Of a stretch of DNA of 64,000 nucleotides, positions 46,401 to 55,887 are shown one piece after another. Made by a program: the position numbers and the translations under genes. How positions within the stretch are numbered: position 1 is the stretch's first letter; each line of letters begins with the position of its first letter. Below the pieces are notes generated by a model. That model saw nothing but the letters and a program-made list of their open reading frames with translations. It searched no databases and was not told the DNA's origin. Origin of the DNA: Amyloporia xantha (lineage: Eukaryota > Basidiomycota > Agaricomycetes > Polyporales > Adustoporiaceae); assembly GCA_036971615.1 (NCBI GenBank), contig JAYKKR010000025.1, forward strand, positions 248,001 to 312,000, in the 5' to 3' direction.

Positions 46401-47050
46401 CACCCAGACATCTTCCGCCTTCCCTCCGTCGCGGTTCAAAGCTCGTCGAGACAGCTGCACCGTTGTCTCCCCGTTACGACGTCAACATGCTGTCGCCATC
46501 TACCGCGGCCTATTCGCATTCGCATTCACTCTCCAACGCCACAGTCACGTCTGCCAGCACCCCTCGTGCACATATCCAGAACTTTGGCTCTGCGCAGATT
46601 CTGTTACCGTCACTCTCGAGATCGCGGTCGCCCCCGTACCCTCATTCAAGCCCACACTCGAGGCCGCATTCAAGGCAGCAACTTCCTCCTCGATTATGTG
46701 GCGACCGTAACATGCGCCCTGCGTCTCCGTTTGCTTCCATCTCGTCGGGCAGCGCATCACCTCCCATGTCCTGCAATAGCTCCCAGTACGCGCCATCTTG
46801 CTCGCCGCTGTCGACCTCGCCCCCGTCGCCTTCACCTAGCGATACTCTGAGCAAATCCTTCCTTTTTCCGTCACCTTCGAGTGAGTCCAGACCAATAGAA
46901 CACAGCCGGGATAAGGTTGGCGTCAAGAGTACGGCGCAGGGCAGAGGAGAAGGTGATGCCGTCGGTAGACGCGTTGCCGCCGATGGGACATGTCGAGTGC
47001 CGTCCCCTCTGGAGTCGGCTGCTATCACCACAGCGACAGAGGCGTCGTAG
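43443..47050 (+). CDS. Cid1-family non-canonical poly(A)/uridylyl polymerase with long disordered tail
   Basis: Start ATG 43443; exon 1 43443-43731, exon 2 43784-43870, exon 3 from 43925; last long exon to the stop at 47050. The nucleotidyltransferase core shows GSTANGFSLRNS followed by D97-M-D99 and the third acidic residue D159 (ACDIGFEN). A central domain (LRSYGYVLLVIYFLVHV-like segment, SSYGYVLLVIYFL) leads to the PAP-associated segment (LIDFFKFYSRDFNY, VARCVTRDGLYTIRGEF, RASRIL). These are features of Cid1/Trf-type enzymes that add A or U to RNA 3' ends; A versus U preference cannot be told from sequence. The C-terminal about 600 residues are Ser/Pro-rich and low-complexity, with no domain seen. 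Neighbouring PAN3 also acts on mRNA 3' ends. Confidence 0.85.
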
Positions 47051-48110
47051 AGGATGTGCAAGACTGACCGGCAGCACCAATTCACGCTCCTCCGATCCCA
47101 CTCAGGTGATTGTCTCAACGTGCATGCACAGCCTGATTGGACAGTGGCCTCGCTCAGATGCTTATTATACGTGCGCATGGGTTTTCAGGTTCCGTCGAGT
47201 TACGCACCGTCGCGCTCCGCTCGTTACTTAGACCGATGCTCCGAGGTTTTATTACCGGGTTCAGGTGCTGGGACTTCGCATTCTATCCTGGCGCGCGGCT
47301 CAAGGTGATGGCGATGGATGCGATGTTTCTAGCTGTTACTACCCATGTAGTGCTAATCGTTCGTTGAGTGCAATAATGAATGTATGGCTCATGCACGTCG
47401 TGTTTGTCGGCCTGAATGAGTACTGGTTCGGACGATTTGGCAAATGTGTTTGTCATGTCGCGATGGTCTTGTCGCCCCAGTGAGAAGCATGGATGACCGC
47501 AGAAACGTTCTCGCTATGTGGACGGCCATGATCATATATCTTCGCTGCGACTGCTACCACACTGGTAGCCATGATTTGAACAGAATTTCCAGGTTACTTG
47601 AATAACGCTCGCATGTTGCTGCCCCATGTGCACTTGCAAGCATAATTAATCACAGTATGTGCACTGCGATTTGCCAGTATACGTACAGTAAATCAGCCCC
47701 ACTTGCCAAGACGCTGAGACTACGCAATGCAGTCGAAGAAATAGTATCTGTTCAGCGCACGCCGCGACAAGTAAATCCAATTCCGCCCGACTGAGAGTGA
47801 TCCGCACGAGCGACTGGACTGTCTCTCCCGCGAAAAGCACGGTGCGGCCACGGTGCAAAGGCCACGGCTGCGTGCCTGCACTTTCGTCGAAGATCTCTCA
47901 CATAGCAGAGCAGAGCAGCGAGCCGCAAAACCCGGGCCCACCGCGACCCACCCGCTCCCCCCTCCACTAGCCAAAACGGAATCACATTAGACGAATCACC
48001 CGATACATATAAGCTTACATCTACACGAGGTCTTTCTAGCCCTTCCCCCCCTTTTTGTCCCCAGTCCCCAGCCCGCAACCACACATCCGCACCCCCTGCC
48101 TTCCCCCAGA
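47051..48110. other. Convergent intergenic region
   Basis: 1,060 bp between the stops of the Cid1-like gene and the cytidylyltransferase gene. It contains small frames on both strands but nothing recognisable. Confidence 0.45.
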
Positions 48111-50043
48111 TCACCTCCCCGGACCCGGGCTGCCCGCCCTGCTCGCGCGTATGCTCGCCGGCGCGCTGCCGTCCCAGTCGCTCCCCTCCGCGATGAGCTC
48201 CGCGTGGCCCATGCGCGCGAGCTTCTGGTCGAAGACGCGCATGCGGTACCGCGAGACGATGCGCTCGAGCAGCTCGGACGTGCTCACGCCCGGCGTGCGG
48301 CGCGTCGGGATGAACTTGCCTGCGGGGGCGAGAGCGCGGGTCAGGGATAGGGAGCGGGAGCGGGGACGGCGGGGAATGCGGGGGTAAGGGACGGAGGAGG
48401 GGGGAGGCGAAGCGGGGCCGCGGACGGGGGGTGCGAATATCGGGGGGAGGAAAGTGGAGGGAGGAAGAGAGGAGACGCACCCTGGCTTTTACAGTACCCG
48501 TACACGTCGTCCAGCCCGCCGCTGACGTACGGGTCTTCGTCGTGCGCGACGTAGTCTATTTGATGCTGTCCGGACGAGGCCTCAGCAAGCGGCATGAAAT
48601 GAGACGATACGCGCGAAGGGGAAAAGACGATGCGGAAAGCACCCACTGGCGGTCTTGCGCGCACGCGCGGCATCGAAGGTCGAGTGCACCCCGTCGCGCG
48701 TCGCGTGACGACTCGTGTGCGCAGTCCCGTCCGCGGCACGACCCCGTCAGAGGCGCGGCGGAGAGACACGTCCTTCCTACCGCGCCGCAACCACGATCTG
48801 CACGCCCGTCCCCAGCACGCGCCGCCCAGGGAGCCCGCCCGCGAAAGGAGCACGAGAAACGCACACGCACCTTCTGCAAGAACGCCTCGTCGATCACCCA
48901 CGGCGCGTCGGGCAGGACCTCGTCCACCCATCGGCAATGGCGCACCGCCTCGCACCTAGTCGTCGCGCGCGCAAAGTCAAAACGTCAGCACGCGCGAGGA
49001 CGACACGGCACGGCGCGCGCGCACTCACCGCTCTGCGTGGTTCATGACGGGCGCGTTTTTGTGCGCGGCGCACTGCTCGTCCGAGTTGACGCCCACGAGC
49101 AGGTGCACGCCCGCGACGGGCGGGCCGAGCGCGGGGGCTGGGGTCGGGGTCGGGGTTGGGGTTGGGGTGCTAGCGGCCGTGTGCGTGCTGGCGGTGGTGG
49201 TGGTGATGTCGGGCGTGGCGGGGACGGGCGGGAAGGCGAGCTTGGCCTGGCGGAGCTGGAGGGCGTGCCTAGGGCAAGGAACGGATCAGTGGTGTAGAGT
49301 GGAGCGGGAGGCGCGCGAGGAACGCGAAAAAAGCACAGGGATGGAGGACGTACCCGAAATGAAAGAGGTCGTACACGCCTGCAGCACGCGGGGGTCAGCA
49401 GAGATCGCGGCGGACGGGTACAGCGCTGCTCACCGTCGGCATAGACACGGACGACCCTGTCCTTCGGGGGCGCGTTGATGCGGTACTTGCGCGCGCGGCC
49501 CTCGTCGCCGTCGCCTGCGATGGCGGCGCGGACGAAGGCCTGGATGTCTTGCGGCGAGAGCTTGGCGGGGTCGAAGGCGTCGACGGCGATGGGGGCAGGG
49601 GCAGGCTCTGCGGGGTTGCCGGACGGCGGGGGCGCAGCGGGCGAGAGCGGCGCGGGGGACGGGCGGCGGGAGGGGGCGTAGCGCGTGGAGCCGGCGGAGT
49701 CGTAGCCGGGGTGTGCGCCGATGCTGCTCTCGATGTCGCCGTCGTAGGTGGGGGAGTCCGTGCCGGCGTCGTCGTCGACGTCCGGGCGGATGCGGGGCGG
49801 GCGGGCGGCGAGCAGGGTGCGCGGGGGCAGGGCGGCGGCGGCTGCTGCTGCGGGGAGACGGGCGGGGGAAGCGGGGTCGTCTGTGAGGGGGTCGTTGTCC
49901 TCCTCGGAGGCGTCGTAGGCAGCGGGGGAGTCGAGGGGGGTGCGGGAGTGGTGGGCGTGGGGCGGGTGGGCGTGGATCATGGCGTGCTTGGAGCCAAAGG
50001 ATCGTTTCGCGTGGAGGGTGCGTCGGGCGGGATTCGGGTCCAT
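48111..50043 (-). CDS. PCT1: Choline-phosphate cytidylyltransferase (CCT)
   Basis: Very GC-rich minus-strand gene. Start 50043 (MDPNPARRTLHAKRSFG); stop at 48111 (...AGSPGPGR). A long disordered N-terminus leads to PRKDRVV/RVYADG, then an intron, VYDLFHFG (HxGH nucleotide-binding motif split by the next intron, G/HALQLRQAK), LLVGVNSDEQCAAHK, MNHAERCEAVRHCRWVDEV, QIDYVAHDEDPYV, and the signature RTPGVSTSELLERIV. The enzyme makes CDP-choline from CTP and phosphocholine, the rate-setting step of the Kennedy pathway. A low-complexity Thr/Pro insertion (TPTPTPTPT) sits inside the catalytic domain between LRQAKLAFP and HLLVGVNSD. The chain ends soon after the catalytic domain without an obvious amphipathic membrane-binding helix. 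Confidence 0.9.
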
Positions 50044-50566
50044 CGCAGCCAGCACTGAACAGCAGCAGCAACAGCAGCGTCGTCGTCGTTGGCCGTCCGT
50101 CGATCATCCACCCGCCATCGCACCCATCCACAACGGCCGTCCCCGAGGCACGTGCGTCTCCCATTTGGCAGGTCTCTTGCCTCTCTGGGCACTGCCCCCA
50201 CCGTCGTCTTCTTCCCCCGCCCCGTTTCGACAACCGACCAGTGGCCTCCCTCTTCCGGCTTTCCATTCGTGCCAGCGGTGCTCTCGCCCACGGACGCAGC
50301 GCCGCACAGGTGCGCATCGACAGTCAGAGCCTAGTCCCTCTCCCAGCCGCCAGGCATCCACACCGTGTACCCTTCGCTGTCGTTTCTAATACATCCAAGT
50401 CGGTCTTTTCTGCTTGGCTAGACAATCCGCAAGTCGTCACAGGTCGTAACGTCCCATTCCCCTCCTAAGCTTCTTGTGCGGACTCGTGAACGTGCTAGCG
50501 CATCCGTCGGGTCCGCCTCTATCCAACATGTGATCATAGGTCACTTTAAAGGGCAGCTCTTAACAA
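50044..50566. promoter_or_regulatory. Upstream region of the cytidylyltransferase gene
   Basis: 523 bp between the CCT start and the tRNA gene. It begins with a CAG/CGT trinucleotide-rich tract (about 50062-50090) that probably lies in the 5' UTR. No other site recognised. Confidence 0.4.
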
Positions 50567-50662
50567 GTTCCTATCGATTAGTGGTCAGATCATCACGTTG
50601 TGGTGCGCATCCTTGATGTGTCCAAAACCGTGGGGACGGGGGCTCGAATCCCCCTAGGAACA
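50567..50662 (+). tRNA. tRNA-His (GTG) with 24-nt intron
   Basis: A full cloverleaf can be drawn: acceptor GTTCCTA/TAGGAAC, D stem GATT/GATC, anticodon stem TCACG/CGTGG, anticodon GTG at 50600-50602, T arm GGGGG-CTCGAAT-CCCCC, discriminator A. A 24-nt intron (50604-50627) sits one base 3' of the anticodon, the canonical eukaryotic position. A TCTTTTTT run follows directly as the RNA polymerase III terminator. Internal box A (GATTAGTGGTC) and box B (GGCTCGAATCC) are present, the latter with C rather than T at its start. Confidence 0.92.
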
Positions 50663-50670
50663 TCTTTTTT
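50663..50670 (+). terminator. RNA polymerase III terminator of tRNA-His
   Basis: A run of six T (TCTTTTTT) immediately follows the tRNA 3' end. Confidence 0.85.
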
Positions 50671-50839
50671 CTCCCTTTTATTCTCAGGCTCTCCTTCACG
50701 CCATTGCGACTCGTGCGATCTGTTGTCCTTTAGCGCACGCTCGCAGTATTTACTGTATCGCTGTAAATAATATAACGCCTTCTGCATCACTGAGCATAGT
50801 GCACTGCATGTCCTGGTGCATGATGCAAACTGCAGTAAA

Positions 50840-51585
50840 TGTCGGAAAAACGGGATTTGGCTTATCAGGCCTTATGAAACCATATGGGCTTGTAAGGCCT
50901 GATCAGGTTACAGTGAGCGCCAGATAAGCTACATATCAGGCCGAATAAAGACGTATCAGATGTATGTGTGCGCCACTTGCGGATTAAACAGCACCGGATG
51001 TCAGCCGGACCACTTACTAATAGAATGGTGCTCCAGCACCACACAAACATGATATATACGTGGAGCATGCTTTGTCGTTATAGGCCCGCGTAGCCCAGTA
51101 GATGAAGGCTGACAACGGTATGATTCTCTGAAGCTGTGTGTTCAATTCCGAGCAATACATGTCATATTAAAATATAACATTCAATTACACACCATTCATC
51201 ATGATTGGAATTTGCTACAATTTGTCTGGTAATATGAGTATTATACTTGGAGTGATGGTTACAAAGTACTGTATGTATGCATCCGTACGAACGAATACCA
51301 GTGAGAAATAGATTGTAATAGTGTCTATGTACGACTGTCTGTGGCATGCACTGCAATTACCCGGTGTACCACAAGTCGACTGCAATTTTTGCAGCTTTTA
51401 GCAGACAGAGCCTTATCAGACCTGATAAGGCTCAAAACCCATATCAGGCCTGATGAGATAGGTAAGGCCGTATATGGTCTGATCAGCGCATGTAGGTCAC
51501 TCCTTGGGGTTGTAAGGGGGGTACAAATCTGACGACCTTATACGGCCGTATACAGTCATATAACCCAGTTCCGGTTTTTCCGACA
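50840..51585. mobile_element. MITE-like element with TIR TGTCGGAAAAAC
   Basis: A 746-bp non-coding element. The ends are inverted repeats: TGTCGGAAAAAC is perfect over 12 bp, with weaker matching for about 14 more (GGGATTTGG against CGGAACTGG). Inside each end lie repeated TATCAGGCCTGATAAG-like palindromes. One (about 51409-51435) is GAGCCTTATCAG-AC-CTGATAAGGCTC, a 12-bp perfect stem. No ORF of note. No clear target duplication was found. It lies 178 bp downstream of tRNA-His. The TIR resembles that of the 5301-9774 element. Confidence 0.72.
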
Positions 51586-54500
51586 AAGCAGGTCATGCGC
51601 CGCGCTTATGCTGCTGCATGGCCTCGCTGGCATGCTGATATGTGCTCCGTTCAACGCGTGTGCACACAAATGTCCGCGGACGCCTACATATATACCCATC
51701 CATGTATCGAAAGTCTGCTGAAGCGGAATGAATCCATACACAACTCAGTTCGATCGCTGGCGACACCGATCTTCTGCTGCCGAGATGCCGAATGGGCTCA
51801 TATGCGATCGTGTTCTGTGAGTCTGTAGAACTTCAGACTCTATCGCGCTCGTCCCGCGCCCACCCCGACACCGCGTCCGAGCCGTACGGGGCTGCAACGA
51901 CAACGCCCGTACCGCGTCCGCTAACGTCGTCCGAACTTGACACTGCTGAGCCGTTTCGATTGCCCCAGGACTTGCGCGGATGCCACGCACTCTGCGCTCA
52001 GGCTGCCGGGAAGACGCAGAGACATGTACATCAGCTCGTCGCGTCCGTCTGTCGTGCGCCGCTCGGCACACGAAGGGTACGCCGTGCTATGTGTATAGGG
52101 CGCTACTTAGCTGCGAGCCGCTGCTGAGTTTGCCGTACTGTTCGAAGGACGAGGAGATCGGCTCGCGGTATGTCCACTGCATGCCACACAGCTCTCTGCG
52201 GCCGCTCTGCGTCCGGCATGGTCCCGGTGTAATAAAACCTGCAGGGAGCCCGCCAACAGCTCAAAGCGACCTGCAATCTGCCTCCCACGCTCGTAGGTCC
52301 AGGAGCCCCAATGTTACCACCCACCGCCCGCCTAACGCGCCGTAGGTCCGAGTCTCAGGCAGCATGCGCACCCGCGCCCCTCGTCTGGCACTTTGCAACA
52401 CACTCCGCTGTCCTTTCTAGCCCACGCCCGCACCGCTGGCTCCACCAGTCACCGGCTGCTGCCGCCCCTGGTATTCTCCTCTGTCCCTGCCGTTATCCCC
52501 GCGCCCACGCATGGCGGTATAATATCAGACATCCATGCAGTATGTCTTCGTCGCGTCGGCGGCCGCCTCGTCCGCACCGACAGAGGCCGTCCGTTTATTT
52601 CGTCTCGTCTCGCAGCCGCAAGGGGTGCCGGCAGCTGTCTCTAGATACCTTGGCGTCCTCGCCTCTGAGTCCCTCTCGCATACAGGCTGCACTCATGAGG
52701 TGGACGACGGCATACCAGCCTGTGCTTGGCATTCCGTGCGCCGCCTTGGCCCTCGCTGTGCATGCATCTGCGCATGCCGGGGCCGAGACTAGCTGCGCGC
52801 TGCGACTCAGCGCCGGGCGGTAAGGGCTCGCCTTGCGTCCTCGTTCTGGAGGAGCACCACCTGGTGCGGGTGCAGACTTGCCCCGCGCCCGGTCATCCAC
52901 TGCTTTTCTCTGCCTTTACATTCACGCCGACGCTGGCGTCCGTGCGAGCCATCACCGCACGACAGCCGGGTCGCTGTCGGTTTTTGGGACATTGATTGCG
53001 ACGGCCCCTGACGCGACGCGGGGGAGCTCCCAAAGCGCGGGGTCTCCTGTGTCTGCCTTAGCGTGGACCTGGCACGCGCATGTCTTTTCCCGCCCTGGTC
53101 GTGGATGGATGGTCCCGAGCCTCAACTGCTCCTACGGCCGCTCGATGGATCTTCCGAGATGGGACAGGACGGTCCATTATGCATTCCTGCTGTTCACCGC
53201 ATATTGCACCCCCGGACAAGTGCGCGATGCCTCGTGCCTTGTGAAGGGGACGAGTGCGCCCCGTCACGGCCAGCGGCGGTGCTCGCGGCCGGATGTCCTC
53301 TGTCGGCCTAGGGTCGATGGGATCGTCCGCCCGGTCCAGTTGGTGCGCGCCTTTCGTCTCGGGGCGGCTTGAAACCTCTTCGCTTAGTGTTCCAGTCTGC
53401 TGATCTTGCCAATAACAGGGTGCCGATGCGATGTGGGACGGTCAGGGTGATGTTTCTCGAGATGCGTGCGTCCATCCGGCGCACACCTCGGGCAGCACAC
53501 TCTTTGGTGGAATGGAGGCGAGCAGGGACGCCTGGCATCGCTTCGTGGGCTGGCTTGCGCCTGCAGATTCCTCGCTCGGCGCAATGTGGACTGCAGGATA
53601 GCAGAGTGTCCTTTGTTCGGTCGCTGGCGGTCGAATCACGGGCATCGGCTCCAGAACGTCGTCTACCAGAGTGAACTCTGTGTCCTACACAAAGGCACTA
53701 GGCGCATTGGCGGGACACACCCGGCACAGGGTTACACAGAGGTCGTCCAGTCGTGAGGATCCAGGTGGTTTGTCCGTCGAAATTGTTGACATCTATCGTC
53801 TCTGCGTTCTTGCTATACTGTGCCGCCGTCGACAGAAGATCACAGGCAAGGAAGTAGTACAACTGTGCTTTGTCGTGTGTGGGAGGCATCTAGGGCCCCG
53901 CGTTATGTGGTGCTTTCTGCCTTTTGGTGAGTGGCGAGGCGGAGAGTGGTGGCAGCTCCAGAGTCGAGTCGAGGGTGTCTCGTCCTCTGAGCAGAGTCAA
54001 GCCTCGACAATGTGTGGTGCGTCTGAGGCGAAGGTCAGAAGTGCCTCGGGCATGGTTGGGTCTCCTGTTCCTCGCGAAGGGTTTTTGCGACGGCCTGCTT
54101 TCTTTCGTTGGATCTGCAGGAGCAACAAGAGGACAAAGGACAAAGGTGGCGACTCGGAGCGACGACTCGGATCGACTGGCGTTGGTCGACGTCGTTGGTC
54201 GTTGGCTGTCTTTCCCGCTGTCGGGGTCGCTGACGAGGTGGTGAATGAGAGCTATATCGCAAAGAGGCCACTAGGACCTGGCCCTCCCCTGAGTCGCTTT
54301 CGGTGCCACTCGATCGCGGAGGCCAAAGCGACCACCGGCGACGGCGACGGGTAATGCCAAGGGGTTGTGCTCGGCCAGTGCACCGCTCATCTGGAGGGGC
54401 GTTCCTCGCCTTTGGGAGTTCGTCAGCGCGTGCGCGTGTGTGGCGGCGCGTCGGACGGCACAAAGGCACGGGGGTCGCGTTGTTGTCGCCGCTTTGGTTC

Positions 54501-54655
54501 CGTTGGTCGGGTACTCCCCGCGGTCTATTTGAACGCTTTGTCCTCGACGCGATCAGTTTCCCCCCTCATACCCGCCACCATCATACTCATACTCTCATAC
54601 CTGTCCTCCCTTCCCTTGCACACGCTTTACTACTCCACAGCTCTAAGCATACAAA
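51586..54655. other. 3 kb GC-rich stretch without recognisable gene
   Basis: Numerous overlapping frames up to about 227 codons occur in several phases on both strands, but none shows a domain, a splice-compatible exon series or family resemblance. They look like chance frames in GC-rich DNA. The last about 130 bp (pyrimidine-rich, repeated CATACTCATACTCTCATAC) read like the promoter/5' UTR of the gene starting at 54656. A decayed gene or long non-coding transcript cannot be excluded. Confidence 0.4.
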
Positions 54656-55538
54656 ATGTCTGCGTTCGACTGCTATTTACCCTTCCCTGCGGTATGTCCT
54701 CAAAATGCTTGGCCGTCCTCCTTTGACCCTCAATATTTTTCTCCATCATCATCCTCTCAATATCCTATACAGTACCCGATGTATCCACAAAATCATTTCC
54801 CGTTTTTCACGCCGCACAAAGACCTTGTACCATCCTATCCTGACCATCAAGCCTCTTGGCCCCTCATGGCGCATGAAGGCATAAGGTAAGATCTTTCCCG
54901 ACCTGTGAGGGCATCAATTCATGCGTATCGCTTTTACAGTTTGGCTTCAGCAGAACTGGGAGACGAGCCGCAGGCTCACCTATCTGCTTCCAAAAGCCCC
55001 GACTCAGATGCTTCGCTTCACAACGAGTGAGCCTTTCTTATCTGTTGTTATCTGTCACAAGCCTCACGGTGAATCATGTCTCAGTGATCCTGCCTGCCTG
55101 CAACAAGTATCGCCCCTTCGATTCGTGCACCATGTAGGAAGCTCAGACGCCGCTGGTTCGAGGCGGGCACCATCTATGTTTGGGGTCATGCCGTGGGACG
55201 GCATAAACCCCATTCGTTGCAACTGGTCTGGATGCCCTCAGCAAGGCAGCCACAGTAAACTGCTTGACCACATCCGCGAGGGCCACGCAACTGAAGGCCG
55301 AGTTTTCTGCATGTTGGGTGAATGCAGTGACAAACATACCCAGAGCTATAATTGGCATGCCCTTAAGCGTCACATCAACACCAAACACTGGGTGTACGCA
55401 GGGGCAGTCAAGAAATGTCCCAAGTGCGGCATCACACAGCGCAAGGACGCGTGCGATCGCCATTACCGGAAATGTAAAGACAAACCAGATAACGCAGATG
55501 GAAAAGGCTCCAGAAAGCGCAGGCAAAACCCATATTGA
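54656..55538 (+). CDS. Small zinc-finger-like protein, function unknown
   Basis: Three exons: 54656-54885, 54940-55026, 55085-55538 (771 nt, 256 aa, clean frame). The first half is Pro/Ser/Tyr/Phe-rich (CPQNAWPSSFDPQYFSPSS) and probably disordered. The second half carries Cys/His pairs: CNWSGCPQQGSHSKLLDHIREGH (C-X4-C-X12-H-X4-H, C2H2-like), then FCMLGEC...HALKRHINTKH, then KCPKCGITQRKDACDRHYRKC, and a basic tail RKRR. This is a typical layout of fungal C2H2-like nuclear proteins. DNA binding is an inference; I do not recognise an orthologue. Confidence 0.7.
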
Positions 55539-55793
55539 CATGTCGGAGGGTCTCATAGACGTTTTATCCCTGGTTGAACTTGCTCTCCCACTTATCGCTG
55601 TCGCACTGCTTTCGAGTATCATCAATCGCGTATCGTTCATATACGCTAGTTTGTTGCATCCGCATCGCTTTTTCCGTGAATTTTGTATTTCGTTGCTTGC
55701 ACGTTCTATCTGTAGCTATATAAAGTTCTGTGCAATGTTGTAGCTAAAGCTGCTTGGATATGTCACTGGACTTTGGCGCGTGACATCGTCGTC

Positions 55794-55815
55794 ACGCGTC
55801 GATTTGCCGACGCGT
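55794..55815. promoter_or_regulatory. Two MCB (ACGCGT) boxes upstream of GEN1-like gene
   Basis: ACGCGT occurs at 55794-55799 and 55810-55815, 73-94 bp before the start codon at 55888. ACGCGT is the MluI cell-cycle box bound by MBF (Mbp1-Swi6), which drives G1/S expression of replication and repair genes in fungi. The palindrome also occurs by chance in GC-rich DNA, so the evidence is the pairing and position. Confidence 0.5.
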
Positions 55816-55887
55816 TTGGGTCACGGGATCGTTCAACTGTGTTCGTTGACCAGAGCCACAAGGATATATCAGTCAGGGGTAACAGTC

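Noticed and set aside
47752..48480. 242-codon minus-strand ORF
   Set aside because: It runs through the stop and introns of the cytidylyltransferase gene in another frame: a GC-rich shadow.
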